Part shown: in pieces, positions 11,823 through 22,790 of the stretch | Layout of the letters: every line of letters begins with the position of its first letter | Numbering within the stretch: position 1 is the stretch's first letter | Assembly: GCF_002099425.1 (NCBI RefSeq) | Contig: NW_018343982.1 | Location: 5,553,501 to 5,617,500, forward strand | Direction: 5' to 3' | DNA length: 64,000 nt | From: Phascolarctos cinereus | Lineage: Eukaryota; Chordata; Mammalia; Diprotodontia; Phascolarctidae | Made by a program: the position numbers and the translations under genes | Notes under the pieces: generated by a model | Databases searched by the model: none | Told to the model about the DNA's origin: nothing | The model's input: only the letters and a program-made list of their open reading frames with translations

Positions 11823-13112
11823 GTAAGCAGATCTTCCATTCCTTTCTCTAGTGATTATGTGAAGGGGGATGTTAATGGGAAAGACTGCTCAACAAACGTG
11901 TTTAAAATGGATTATGCTAATCGGTATTCCTTTTGGGGTTTATAGATTTGTTTAGTAAATGTACCCTGTATTTTGAAGATTATTACATTGTAGCTGCACT
12001 AGGGATACTTTTATGACATTCATTTTTTAAAAAGGCTCATCCTGTGGCATGCAAAGCTTTTCGTTTTTGCTTTTTAAATGCAAGAAAATTTCAAGCCCCT
12101 CCCAGTATTTCTCCCTTCTAACCACTGACGAGCTAAAATGAAATGTGCATGTTCCAAATCTTTGTATTTTAGAACAGACAGCACTCCTTATCATTTTAAG
12201 GGTGTTTAAAATAATAATGGTAGTATGGTGTATATATACAGTACATTTTAAGCAGATGGAAAATTATGGCAGAGTCAAACTCCTAAAGCCCTAGTCCAGG
12301 AGAGTCAGAAAATGAGAAGGGTAAATTAATCATTTCTTGTGCCAAGACAAGCTTCATTTTCCACACTTCAAATGTTGAAAAGAAGAGAGTACTACATCTT
12401 AATTAGCACATTTTTAGAGGGAGGAGATAAAGTTGATGAGGGGGATGGTGTGAGATATGCCGAGAGAGGAACGAGGGGCACAGTTGAAGTGAGGAGGCTG
12501 TGTTGGAGAGGAGAGAAAGTGAATTGTCGCCTTTCCTAAGGGAACGAAGGGAGACAGTGGGAATGAAGTTTGCACAGTATACCTTCGGTGGAGATAACCC
12601 AGAGGGAATAACAGCCAGAAAGGAGCTAGGGAGGGGCGTGCCTCTTGGTGGGCGTGGGAGACATCTATTCGTGCCTGTGGAAGACATGTGCTTGTGAGGG
12701 ACGTGCAAGTCTGGGGGTGTGCTAGACATGGTGTGCATCGATGGGAATTCTGCTACAAGGATAGGATTATGAGGAAAACGTACCCTTCCTGAGGTGGATG
12801 GCCGTGTGTCACGTGTAGAGCCACACCCCTGAAATTACTTTATGGGACCACTACGAGGTTACAAAGTTTGGCTGACCCAAGGTGTGCTTTGAAAGGTGGC
12901 ACTGCTGTCTTAGTTCACTGTCTTCCATGGGGGTGCGGGGAGCTTTTGTAACTTGTCCGGGAGAGAAAAAGACAGACATCTCCGTGGCAGACACATAAAT
13001 CCAGATGCTCCGCATCATGCAGAGAAACAGACAGATTTGAGAATGAGGAGGCTCTCTGTCTCTGCCTCTACTGTCTGTCTCTCCTGTGTGTGACTGAAGC
13101 CTCTCTCCTCAG
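11823..13112. other. Single-copy-looking 5' flank of the CpG island
   Basis: No repeat is recognised. GC content rises steadily from about 12.4 kb. A CACGTG E-box core is present at about 12809-12814. From about 13050 a long pyrimidine-rich run (tctgtctctgcctct and similar) leads to CTCTCTCCTCAG ending at 13112, a strong-looking splice acceptor on the plus strand. Confidence 0.5.
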
Positions 13113-13148
13113 ATCCTGGGAGAGGACTGCAGTGACTGCCTCCACAGT
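13113..13148 (+). other. Candidate 36-bp micro-exon upstream of the CpG island
   Basis: It is bounded by a strong acceptor (long pyrimidine tract, branch-like TGACTGA, then CTCCTCAG ending 13112) and a GTGAGT donor after 13148. The sequence is short and has no recognisable coding content. If real it would be an untranslated exon of a transcript starting upstream, or the 3' edge of a longer first exon. Confidence 0.25.
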
Positions 13149-13689
13149 GTGAGTCCACGCGCGCGGCCAGAATCAGGGAGCGATGCCCGCTCACGCTCGC
13201 TGGGCAGCAGAGCCAGAGGAAGGGGGCGCGATCAGGCCGGTGGGGTGAGGGCCTGGATTCTCCTGTCCGTCCGCATTCAGATTGCCCCTGCGGTGGCCCT
13301 CCCAGAGGGGACGTGATGGCAGAGGATGCATCCCAGCCCTAAGGACAGAAGGGGGCGCCTAGGGCCGCCGCAGCCTTTTTGGCCAGGCTCGTCCTCGTCC
13401 CCGCCCCCGCCCCCATCACAGAGGCCGCCTCGGCCCCAAGGACTAGCAGGCGGACGCGCGCCCGACCAGCGGGGAGAGGAGGGAAGAGGAGGGAATAGGA
13501 AGGAGGTGGGAGGGGAGACTCCGCCGCGGCACACCCCCCCCCCCGCCCAGAGCCCAGACGCAGGGAGGGGGCGGGGCCTGGGCTGCCCGAGGAGGGGCGG
13601 GGCCAGGTCGAGGGGGCGGGCGAGTCGAGCCGTGGAGGCCGGTCCCGCCGGAGGGAGCTGCCCATAACGGTCGCCTCGGAAAGGGGGTG

Positions 13690-13974
13690 AGAGGAGAGGA
13701 AGGAAGGGCTTTAAAAAAACAAACCCGCATAAGGAGGAGGAGGGGAGGAGGAGGCGGCTGCGACCCAGGTGTCGCCGCTTCCTGCGGGAGAGGGATCCGC
13801 GCCCCGCGCGCGCGCTCGCTCGCTCCCCCGGCCCCTCCCCTCCTCCGTCCTCCCTCCCTTCCCCGGGGGAGGGGCGGCGGCGGCGGCAGCTGAGGCAGAT
13901 CAGGCGGCTGCAGCCTCAGCAGCCCGGAGCCGAGGCGCAGGGAGGGAAGCACAAAGCCGGCTGCGCGCCCCGAG
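13690..13974 (+). other. Probable untranslated first exon (start approximate)
   Basis: GC-rich sequence ends at CCCCGAG|GTAATG, a usable donor with GT at 13975-13976. The sequence before it includes GGC repeats (about 13875-13890) and a CAG/CTG-rich segment. No ATG-initiated frame of note is present upstream of the donor, as expected of a 5'-UTR exon. The left boundary (transcription start) cannot be read from sequence; the GC boxes suggest somewhere in 13.6-13.85 kb. The gene downstream was not recognised. Confidence 0.55.
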
Positions 13975-14175
13975 GTAATGCGGAGGGGAGCGCTGGAGGA
14001 GAGCTCTGGAGGAGGAGGTGCCCTAGCCCAGCTTCCCGCGCCGCGGTTGGCTGGGGTGTGAGAGTGGAGGGGAAAGGGGGGGGAGATCTCTGCCAGGGGG
14101 TCGGGCCTCGAGCGAGGGGAGGGGGCGGCGTGGACGGGGGCCAGCGCCGCAGAGCTGTCTTCCTATTGGTTGCCC

Positions 14176-14203
14176 CTTTATGGCCTCAGGTAAGTCACCC
14201 CCC
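14176..14203 (+). other. Second, perfect-consensus splice donor in the island
   Basis: CAG|GTAAGT occurs with the junction at 14189/14190, an exact match to the mammalian donor consensus. It could end a longer first exon or an alternative first exon starting near the inverted CCAAT box at 14163. Confidence 0.5.
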
Positions 14204-14459
14204 CCAGGGGGAGAAGGGGGGTGCTAATCACGGGGAGAGAAAGAGTCGGCTGGGGTGGCGCGAGCCCCGAAGCACCTGAACTGGGGTGGCTGGAGGCCCG
14301 GGCTGCTGGGGCTGCGTGTGCCTCCTGGGGAGGGGGTGGGAAGGGGATACCCTGCAGGCTTGTGCGTACTTGTGGTGCCCCCCACGGTGGGGTAATCTTC
14401 CAAAGCCGATCCGCAGCTTTGGTGACACATACTTGTTCCTTCTCCCCCGGGGGCGGGGT

Positions 14460-15185
14460 GTGTGTGTGTGTGTGTCGAAGCTTTCTAGTTCCCCGGGCCT
14501 GGAGAAGACTCGAACCCCTCTAGTTCATGGGGGGGGGCCGAGGCTGTAGGTGAGAAGATCAATTCCAAGCAAAAGGTGGTTTTCGGAAAGAAAGGGAAGT
14601 GTAGGGTAGGTGTGCGGGGAGAACGTTGAAACCGTGTCCCCTTTTAACTTTCAACAGAGGCATTTCAAAGGAGAGAAAGCCCACTCCCCCAGACGCCCAA
14701 AGTTAGGCTGTGCTGTCTGCCCAGGGTGACAAGAGGTCACAGCAGATTTGGTTTGCTTGTTTTCCTGGGTATGGGCAGTCTCTTTGAAGTTAAAAGGTTT
14801 ATAATCCAAAGCAAGGATATGGGCAACTAGGGCAGGTTGGGTTCCTCTAATTAAAATGTCTGGAATGATTTCAGGTGAGCTACGTTGGTGCAGAGATTTG
14901 ATTTCAAATAGGTCACCTTTGAAAAGTGTGTAAGTGAAATTACTAATTTCCAAACGAATTGCTGAGGCTCTCCTAGGGTTAAGGATTCTCAGGATTGATG
15001 AAATTGAAAGGGTTTGGGGGAAAGTTTGCCACCTGTGTACCTGCAAGATCCATTCCAGTGCATGCAGTTGTTATGCTCTGTAATCATTTAAGATTAGCAT
15101 TATGAAATAGCTGCATTTATTGATGGGGTTCTTCAATGCTAGTGTGAGATTTTCCCCATTTAATTTCGTTTTTGTTTTTTTGTTT
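14460..15185. other. Start of the presumed first intron, nothing recognised
   Basis: A short (GT)n run lies at 14458-14474. A 131-codon minus-strand open frame at 14651-15046 resembles no known protein and is probably chance. No repeats are seen. Confidence 0.45.
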
Positions 15186-15187
15186 TT

Positions 15188-15392
15188 TGGTGTTAAGTCG
15201 GGGTTAAGTGACTTGCCCACAGTCACACAGTTAAGTGTCAAGTGTCTAAGGCCGGATTTTTTTTCTTAATTTATTTTTATTTATCAACAATCACTTCCAT
15301 ATACTTTTGAGTTTAATGAGGTGGGATTTGAACTCAGGTCCTTCTGACTCCAAGGCTGGAGCTCTATCTACTGTGCCACCTAGCTGCCTCTC
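15188..15392 (-). mobile_element. CORE-SINE (WSINE1 group) split by a tiny L1 insert
   Basis: The two halves read 'ggggttaagtgacttgccca' (left) and 'gggatttgaactcaggtcct' to 'ccacctagctgcctc' (right), the reverse complement of the marsupial SINE. They are separated by about 60 bp of T-run plus L1 3' end (15257-15314). Within the SINE the segments flanking the insert, 'aaggccggattt' and 'gaggtgggattt', look like a diverged duplication of the target. Confidence 0.85.
15257..15314 (-). mobile_element. Extremely short L1 3' end insertion
   Basis: After a T8 run (the poly-A of a minus-strand insert) comes about 50 bp, including 'atttatcaacaatcacttcc' and 'tacttttgagttt'. This matches the 3' terminus of the larger L1 at 52380-52425 ('atttatcaacaatcagttcc'). 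It is a severely 5'-truncated insertion inside a SINE. Confidence 0.7.
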
Positions 15393-15744
15393 CCCTAATT
15401 CAATTTCCAGCTCGATTTAACTTGGCCCAACTTCTTGGGTAGCATTCTGATTTATGTGAAGAATAAATCTTTTTGAAATGCTTTGCTCAATCCGAGTACT
15501 CTCCTAAAGTGAGATGGCTTGGGAACCAGTCTCAGTTTATTCTTATTTGGGAGTCAGTTTACTTTTATAACTTTAGTAGAAACGTTTGGAGCAATGTTTT
15601 GAACTGATAGAAAATTCACTTTTCCTGGTTAAAGCAAGTGAATGTTTAATCATGTGAAGGATAAGCCGGAGACATAGGTTAATTTCCTTTTAAAAAATTT
15701 AAATTTTTAGCTTTCTGAAGATTTCATTCTGTTAACTTCTAAGC

Positions 15745-15975
15745 AAAGCAGTATACAGCATAAAACACTCTGGACTGTGGAGCTGAGCAAACCTGAGTTT
15801 GGGTCTTCTCTCACACTTCCTACTCTTGTGACTGAAACCAATTTAGTCAGTTTTTTCATTTGTAAAAATGAGGATTGTAACCCCTATATTACTTACCTCA
15901 CCACTTTGTTGTGAGGATGAAATGAGACAATGTATTTAAGTTATTTTCCAAATATTAAAATATGTCAATTATTAA
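15745..15975 (+). mobile_element. MIR SINE, near full length
   Basis: It shows decayed MIR in sense order: an 'actctggactgtggagctga' head, 'acctgagtttgggtc', 'atttgtaaaaatgaggat', 'gttgtgaggatgaaatgaga' and a terminal 'tcaattatta'. Confidence 0.75.
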
Positions 15976-16099
15976 GCACAGAGACTCAGATGATGGCTAG
16001 CTTTTAATTTTTTTTAAGTGTATTTTGAATGGAGGGGGAGGGGGAATCTCTTATTTCATCAGTATGGAAACTCCCTCCTGGTGGTCAGTTTGGCTACTA

Positions 16100-16245
16100 A
16101 ATTAACTCTGAATCTGAGAGAGTTGCCTGGGGCATTGATAGGTTAAGTGTCTTTTCCTGGGGCATTAGAACTTGAACCTAGACCTTCCTTACTCTGTCTG
16201 GCCTGTTATATTTTACTGTACTTTATTGTCTAATGCACCTAGTTA
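16100..16245 (-). mobile_element. Degenerate MIR-like SINE
   Basis: The reverse-complement pattern is faintly visible: 'gttgcctggggcat', 'ggttaagtgtc', 'acttgaacctagaccttcct', ending near 'atgcacctagttatc'. It is old and partly scrambled. Confidence 0.45.
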
Positions 16246-16249
16246 TCTA

Positions 16250-17540
16250 ATGCTGTTAGATAACATATTGTTAGGGGGGTTTTTTAGTTATATAATTTGT
16301 TAAAAAGAAACCAAACTAGCCAGCTTTGAAAGGTGCTTTATATTGTTTTCTTGAATATAAATTAATAATATATTACTTAGGAAAATGTAATACATGTAAA
16401 ATAAGTGTTTCCTATCCTACGAGTATCTTTAAAGTATGTATGTCTTAAACAGAAATGGTTGACTTGCTAAAGAAAATGGAAAAAGTGTAGGTTTTCTATC
16501 TCATTGCTAACTTTAACTACTTGTTCCTACAAGATTTAGCTCTGAAGAGTATGAGGTATGGGTGAATGCCAGTAGACACTGGATTGAATTATCAAATAGT
16601 TAATCAAAACCGTAGTGCCTTTTGACACACTAATAGACTATGACATACATCCAACAATGTCCCTGACTAAACTAAAGCTCTGTAACAAGTGGTGACCACC
16701 CAGCTTTTGTGTTTTGCTGACTGTGCTAAGTCTCATATCTGGCATAAATGATTTCATGAGTCAAAAAGACAAATAAGACTGAATAGAAAAATAGAACATA
16801 GATTCAGAATGTAGTCAGGCTACTGTTTTCAAAGCTATTTGTTACTTGCCATTTTTCTCTTACTTTAAGAGAACTGCTATGTTCCAAGCACTCTGGAGGG
16901 GCAATGGAAAGTAGTGTAAGCAGAAGAAAAGTCATTAGTTCACCCTGAAATGACTTGAAGCAATATAGAGTGGGTGTGAAATTCTGAGAAACAGTAGTTA
17001 TCAGCCTATCAGTTTGGTGTATAGTAATCAGTGATAGCATGTCTTTTTTAAGGAAAGGTGTCATGCTACCTATCAGATAAAGAGGCTGTGTCACCACTAT
17101 TTATAGGCACTGGAGAGAGTACTAAAAATCAAAAGAAAGCTTTTCTATGGTAGGCAAAAGACTCCTGGTCATCTGCTCTAAGAACCAGTTGGATCCTTAG
17201 AGATTGTCTAATTCAACCCTGACTCAAAGTAGGAATTTCCTGTACAACACATAAGTGTTTTCTATGGTCAGGCATTATTAGCCTTTTTAAACACGTTACT
17301 CAGGTGGAAGATTACAGCTAAATCTCTAAAAGTGATTTATGTATCTGCGGCAAGTGGATTATCTTTTGATTTTGGAAAATGATGTTTTGATAGAGACAAC
17401 CTGTGTGTAGATAAAATGATGGAAGGAAGAGTTTAGTGTTCAAGATGTTAAACATTTAAATGATGATAAGTAGTAAAGGCCACTGCTATGAGCTAGTCTA
17501 GTAATATGCTACACCCATACCCAGTGGGCACAGTTCCCTC
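16250..17540. other. Intronic sequence, no gene seen
   Basis: Mostly unassigned AT-rich sequence. A weak MIR3-like scrap (minus) may lie at 17185-17300 ('ccttagagattgtctaattc'). The 97-codon minus frame at 16804-17097 has no recognisable content. Confidence 0.4.
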
Positions 17541-17693
17541 TAGAATCAAGCATTTTTTTTAAGTAAATAAGGGTTAAGTGACTTACCCAGGGTCACAGAG
17601 CTATTAAGTTTTTAAAGCCAGATTTGAGCTCAGGTCTTCCTGATTTCAGGGTGGATGCTCTATCTACTATACCACCTAGAATCAAGCATTTTT
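17541..17693 (-). mobile_element. CORE-SINE (WSINE1 group) with 17-bp target duplication
   Basis: The reverse complement of the SINE core ('ggttaagtgacttacccagg', 'gagctcaggtcttcctgatt', 'ctatctactataccacc') is flanked by the exact duplication TAGAATCAAGCATTTTT at 17541-17557 and 17677-17693. Confidence 0.93.
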
Positions 17694-18189
17694 GAAGCAC
17701 ATACTAATATCATGTTGTTACTTTGTTTCTTCATTGATTCAGTGTGTGAAACTTCAGTTGCTAATGGCCCATTAGCAAAAGATTGCATTTTCTTAAAACC
17801 TTTTTATATAATACCACTTGCCTCCTAATTTCTGCTTTCTTTTTAACACAAAAACAAAACAATGTACTTTTTTGCTTGTATCCTAAACCATTTAAATTCT
17901 TTGGAATAACTGGTGATGGTACAAATTTCAATGTGTTTTGGTCTCAGCAGGATAATTGGCACATAGAACAAATTAATTATAAACTAAATTAGGTATAGTT
18001 AGGCATTTTTATTGTAAACTTAATCATCAACAAAATAAACATAAAATAATGAGTGAAATATTGCACAAGCCTGTTAGCATGTAACAGAGGAGAACCAAAT
18101 AAATTAACAAATAAGCTCCAAAGTGTGTCCATGTCTATGTCTGGCTGAAAGTCAGCTGCTTTTGACATGGCTTTCTTTTCTTTTTTTTT

Positions 18190-18730
18190 TTAAATTTAAT
18201 TGTATATGCTTAAATATTTTTATCATGCCAGTATTAGTCACTGTTGAACATATAGGATGTTTCAAATTTTTTCCTATTACAAATAGAATAGCTATGCTAT
18301 GAATATTTTTGTGGAGATAGGTACCTTTTCTCCTTTTATAGTATTTATTATCTTAAATCACATCCAAATGGATTGGTGAACAGTGCCAGACTCGGGAGTC
18401 AAAAAGATCTGGATTTAAATCCTACCCCTCCTACCAGCAGTGTGACCCAGAGCAGGTCATTCAGTCTCTTACTGCTATACTTAAATAACTGCTTATCTTA
18501 CATAAAGTCACAGATTGGTTTTGATATGCAACCAGTTAAAGGAGTTCCCATACCAGGAGTTCTACAGATCCCCCAGTTTGATCAAAAGGTTTGATCAAGT
18601 TTGTGGTCCTTATTTCCATAACATTGTTTTCCAAAATAATTGAACCAGTCTGCAGTGCTGCCTGTAATGTATTTAAGTGGCTGTTTCCTAGCATGATTGT
18701 TGATTTTGAATTACATCATTTTTGTTTCTT
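18190..18730 (-). mobile_element. L1 LINE 3' region, diverged, split by a SINE
   Basis: The left part contains 'tatgaatatttttgtggag' and 'taggtaccttttctcctttt'. The right part contains 'cattgttttccaaaataatt' and 'ccagtctgcagtgctgcc'. Both align with the same order of blocks in the L1 at 53.1-53.3 kb. A SINE relic (18376-18490) interrupts it. It is more diverged than the L1 at 52-54 kb. Confidence 0.6.
18376..18490 (+). mobile_element. MIR/CORE-SINE fragment inside L1
   Basis: It reads 'tggtgaacagtgccagactcg', 'gatctggatttaaatcctac' and 'tgtgacccagagcaggtcat' in sense order. It lies between two pieces of the same L1, so it inserted after the L1. Confidence 0.6.
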
Positions 18731-19059
18731 GTACCATTCTATTTGTTAGTTAAGTATTTATGAAATTAAAAAGTATAGTTTTCAGGTTGATGTACCACAG
18801 ATATATGACACATATTTGAGTGGATAATTTAGTGCAATAAAATATATCCATTGTTATTCAGGGAAAGAACTGTTGGTTAAAGTTGAAATCCAGAGAAAAC
18901 ATAAAAGCCACAGCTTGTGCTCATCATACCACTTAAATACAAAAATTAATTGCAGAATCTAATGTGAAAGTGATTTTTTTGTTGTATGTGTATCTATAAC
19001 ATCCACAACAACTGTAACTGTTAAAAATTCAAACTGAACGTCATAATGTATTGTATCGC

Positions 19060-19203
19060 CGTATTATTTTAGGAAGGAGGAAATTGAGGTGTAGAGGATA
19101 AATACTTATCCAAGGACTAACAGCTAGTGGTAATTACTCAGGATTTGAACTCAGAACCCCTGATACCCAATTCTGCACACCTTCCACTACACTATTGTGC
19201 CTA
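19060..19203 (-). mobile_element. MIR SINE
   Basis: It carries the reverse-complement MIR core: 'gaggaaattgaggtgtagag', 'caaggactaacagctagtgg', 'ggatttgaactcagaacccc', ending 'ccactacactattgtgcc'. Confidence 0.75.
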
Positions 19204-19489
19204 TTAATACTCTATATTCCTATTTTGGAGTTCATGCTATGGCATATGTAGGTGAGACTCATGAAATCCTTTTCATACTCCTAATTAGATTATTTTGGTC
19301 GGGATCCAAGATAGCCCCCATTCTGCATTATAGCAGTGCTCCCTTTATATTACCTAGGATTTCCAAGTGGATTTTGGATTAAGGATGGGTAGAAGTTTTA
19401 GTGGCTTGGTTAGTTTATTTTTATCTCATAGTATTAGCAAATTATCATCAATTTTACTTAGAAATTGTTTCCTTGAAATTCATTGCCTC

Positions 19490-19640
19490 TACAAATAGTG
19501 AACATTTATTGTGCCAAACCTTATGTTAAAGAACTGCATGGGGTACAGAACAATTCCTGTCCTTACATTCTAATTAAGAAATTTACAACCTTGTCAAGTT
19601 TACAATGTAAGACAGAATTGGAAGAACAGAAAATTATTTA
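19490..19640 (-). mobile_element. L2 LINE 3' fragment
   Basis: It reads like the reverse complement of the L2 terminus: 'aacatttattgtgccaaacc', 'ggggtacagaacaattcctg', then 'ttacattctaattaagaaat'. Confidence 0.55.
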
Positions 19641-20164
19641 ATGTAAAATGGGGAAGAGCTTTTAACATTAAAAAAAAGATTAAAAAAATCTTAAGAGTGG
19701 ACGTCTCCAGATTTAGCTGGTGTTCAGCCAATAGCAGTGACTTGAAGCCTTTCTATATTGTTAGGATCTGCCAGATTTTGTACTCCTCTGATGTAGTCAG
19801 GGTTCATCACCACAAGGCTGACCACCAGGTGATGAATTTTTTTTTTCAGGCATAGAAATTCATGAAAAGACCATTCATTTACTAAAGCATAGAATAGGAT
19901 TGCAAGCTTTGTTGAAAAGAGTATATCCACTCTAATGAGATAGTGAATTCTTGGAGTATGGCAGAAAAGGAAATAAGTTCACTTAATACTTTTAAGAAAT
20001 GAGATTGTTAAAGAAAATTAGATGAATGCCAATGGGGAAAATTTCATCTGGAAATTTGAGGTAACTCAAAGCTTATATTTGAGTGGTTAATAAAGTACTG
20101 TTCAGTTACACCAAATCTTGTCTTTAACAGATTGTCCTAATGACTGAGCTAGCCTTCCTTTGTA

Positions 20165-20215
20165 AGTCAACAAACATTTAAGTGCCTACTACATGCCAGA
20201 CACTGTGTAAATTTG
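20165..20215 (-). mobile_element. L2 LINE terminal scrap
   Basis: 'tcaacaaacatttaagtgcc' followed by 'tactacatgccagacactgt' is the reverse complement of the L2 3' terminus. Only about 50 bp remain. Confidence 0.6.
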
Positions 20216-20524
20216 GAAATTTTAAAAATCTACATTAATTTCTTTTTGGACTCTAGGTAGAAGCAGAAATAGAGATAGATTCCAATTATTAGAATGACTA
20301 GGCATGGGGCAAGGAAGAAAGATACTAAGTTTTCATTTTATGAATGTGCATACTTTTAAATGTCAGATTTATTTTCTCTGGCATGTGTTTATTTTGTGAT
20401 AAGTAAAATCATTTGTGATATAGTGAAGGTTTAAAGACTGTAGTAGACAGTAACACAGGGAACAATTTTCTTCTTAACTTTCCTAAGGGTACTCAAATGC
20501 TGCTAGGATATAATTTACTTTATT

Positions 20525-20745
20525 GTGGTTTTAAAAAGAAGCACACTAGATTTGGAATCAGAAGATGTGGGGTTGCAGTGGGGTAAGTCTGCCACTTACT
20601 AGTGATCATGGACATGGAGAGTAACATTACTTCTGAATTTCAGTTTTCTCATTTTTAAAATGGGAATGGGTAGTACAAGTATTTTATCTGATAGGGCTGT
20701 TGTGAGAAGTGTTTTATAAACCTTCAGGCATTATAGAAATGACAG
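20525..20745 (+). mobile_element. MIR SINE
   Basis: MIR sense blocks: 'actagatttggaatcagaag', 'tctgccacttactagtgatc', 'tcattttta aaatggg'-type segment, and 'tagggctgttgtgagaagtg'. Confidence 0.75.
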
Positions 20746-22014
20746 TTGCATATAAATATGATATGATTATTGCATTCAAGCAGTAACTTACTGAAAAGTA
20801 TCCCAGGGGCCTGAAGCAGATGAATTTAATTTCAAAAATTGTCTAACAAGTGAGAAGTAGTAAGAAGTACCCAGCTGAACACTTGCAGTTTTTTAAGTTT
20901 GCTTAGTGGGAAGGTGACTTTGTCTACTTTCTAATTATGCTAGAACAACTTTTATGTGACATTTGTACACATTTATACTAAGTAGGGGAATCTGAATTGA
21001 ACCCTAATATGAGTTAAATTGAACTACACTCAATTTAGGGTTATTTATTAAATTCATTTTCTTATAGTGGGAATTGTATGCAAGTAAAGAATATTGTTCA
21101 AGGATATTGTTCCTGATGTTGGGTGCCCTGCTGAGGGAGCTGGAATTTCAACAATGTTGAAAGAGTAAGTTTGTAAAACTGCTAGTGTTTTCAGTAGCAT
21201 GGGGACATGGTGTGCACCCTTAAATCTCTTAGCTTCCTGCAGTGTTTCTAAGAAGTTCCTTGTTAAGGGCCGTACCTACAAGGACATAATGAAAGCATTC
21301 ATTTTTCCTGTTTAATATGATATTATTGACATACTCTCTTCTCCTAAAATGCCTAAAGCCTACAGAAAGAGATGGGATTAACACAGTTCTCTGCTCAAAA
21401 ATATTCTCAAGGTTATTTGGCTCAACTAAGGAAGTGTATGTTAGAATCAAGCTCTTCCAAGACTCCCTTTAAAAGCATATTACTTTTAATCCTCCATAAG
21501 TCAGAGCTAGTAACTGTTAAGTTGCAGTGCTTCTTTTGACCTCAGTTGTCATGTTAATGCATAGAGAAAGAACATTCAATAAGATTATCATTTTTAATAT
21601 CAGAGGAAGTATGTGTGCACTCCGGGTGATAGGGCAGACAGAGAAGGAACTTAAATGGGGTTCTGAATGGATACTTTTGTTACTACTCTGGAAGAACTCC
21701 TGGATTAGGAAAGAAAGTCATTTAGCAAATGGTGCTTATGTTCTTGTGTTAAAATGTTGTCCAAGTCATCTTTTCTTTCCCATATGGTTTGTACTCTTTA
21801 TGTCTTCAAAGAAATAAAGGAGTGATATTTAAGTAGTCTATACTTGATTGCTTGAGGTTATATTAGATGATGGAGTAGCTGTGAAAATCAAGCAGGGATG
21901 ATGGAGAACTCCCCCCAAGGTGATATAAAATATAGTTTTGAGAAACAGTGGGAGAGGTTGTAGTAGGAACATGCTAAAAATTGATTTCTGAAACAGAAGT
22001 GTAATAATTCGCTG

Positions 22015-22100
22015 TGTGGTCTTCATGTAGTTGACTTTTGGATTAGGATTTCCTCATCTATAAAATGAGGTTGGACTAGATCATCTTTAATAGTTTGGTT
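22015..22100 (+). mobile_element. MIR3 SINE, 3' half
   Basis: 'tttcctcatctataaaatga' followed by 'ggttggactagatcatcttt' is the MIR3 3' signature. Confidence 0.65.
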
Positions 22101-22217
22101 ACTTTAGTTTTTCTTCTCACATTAGTAGCTAATCGTATATAAGAATTCTGTTTTGTTAATGTGAATATTCCTTTTTGAAGAAAATCTTCTGATATTAAAA
22201 TTATCCATGGGAAACTT

Positions 22218-22312
22218 CTTTTACTCACAAAATATTTAGTAAGCACTCACTCTGTTCCCAGCCCTATGTTAAGGATTGTAGACAATGTAAAAATGTATAA
22301 GAGCTTTATCTT
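22218..22312 (-). mobile_element. L2 LINE terminal scrap
   Basis: It is the reverse complement of the L2 terminus: 'aaaatatttagtaagcactc', 'ctctgttcccagccctatgt'. Confidence 0.5.
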
Positions 22313-22790
22313 TATTTCGTTAAAGGGGCCCTTAGAGGTCATTTTGATCTATCAGTACCAATATAGGAATCACCTCTACAAAATCCCCTAAAAATGATTA
22401 TACAGTCTTTTTTTTCAAAAAGACTTCTAATGAAGTAGAAACCACTACCACTTTATTTGAAAAATTTCTATCTAATTGACATAAATGGGAAAATCAAAAC
22501 CTCAGGGAAAAGGGTAGAAAATTTGAGGGAAAAGAGAAGGATGAGCAAAGGTTTCTTCCACCTCTAAAATTCTGTGATTCTTGTCGTTGCAAACTCTGTT
22601 ATTAAGAAAGCAAAACCTAACATTTGAAAGAGATTTAGTAAGTTTTAAAAACTCTGGGAATCTGTATTTAAGAAAAAAAAACACATTGCCATTAGTTACA
22701 AAACTAGACTCTGTGTAAACGTAGAAAATGTTTTGGTCCCTTTTTTGGGTAATAAGTACCATATAAAATGGGTCCATGCCTACATTTCTT

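Larger units (their letters stand above)
13150..14450 (+). promoter_or_regulatory. CpG island, probable TATA-less promoter
   Basis: This is the only CpG-dense, GC-rich block in the window. GC boxes (GGGGGCGGGGCC, AGGGGCGGGGCC and CCGCCCCCGCCCCC) cluster at 13395-13625. CG dinucleotides are frequent, including an alternating CGCGCGCGCG run at about 13803-13816. An inverted CCAAT box (CTATTGG) lies at about 14163. G-runs at 14040-14130 could form quadruplexes. Plus-strand splice donors downstream and the absence of clear minus-strand donors argue for transcription to the right. Island position and size are normal for a housekeeping or developmental gene promoter; the gene is not identified. Confidence 0.85.
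20750..22775. other. Intronic sequence with two small relics
   Basis: Mostly unassigned. It contains a MIR3 tail (22015-22100, plus) and an L2 terminal scrap (22218-22312, minus). No exon-like frame is recognised; the 96-codon plus frame at 21527-21817 matches nothing known to me. Confidence 0.4.

Noticed and set aside
13443-13952. 169-codon minus-strand open frame in the CpG island (and several others there)
   Set aside because: Pro/Arg/Gly/Ala-rich composition is expected from GC-rich DNA; the frames overlap on both strands and match no protein I know.
14651-15046. 131-codon minus frame
   Set aside because: No recognisable domain, no promoter or splice context, and single-frame openness of this length occurs by chance.
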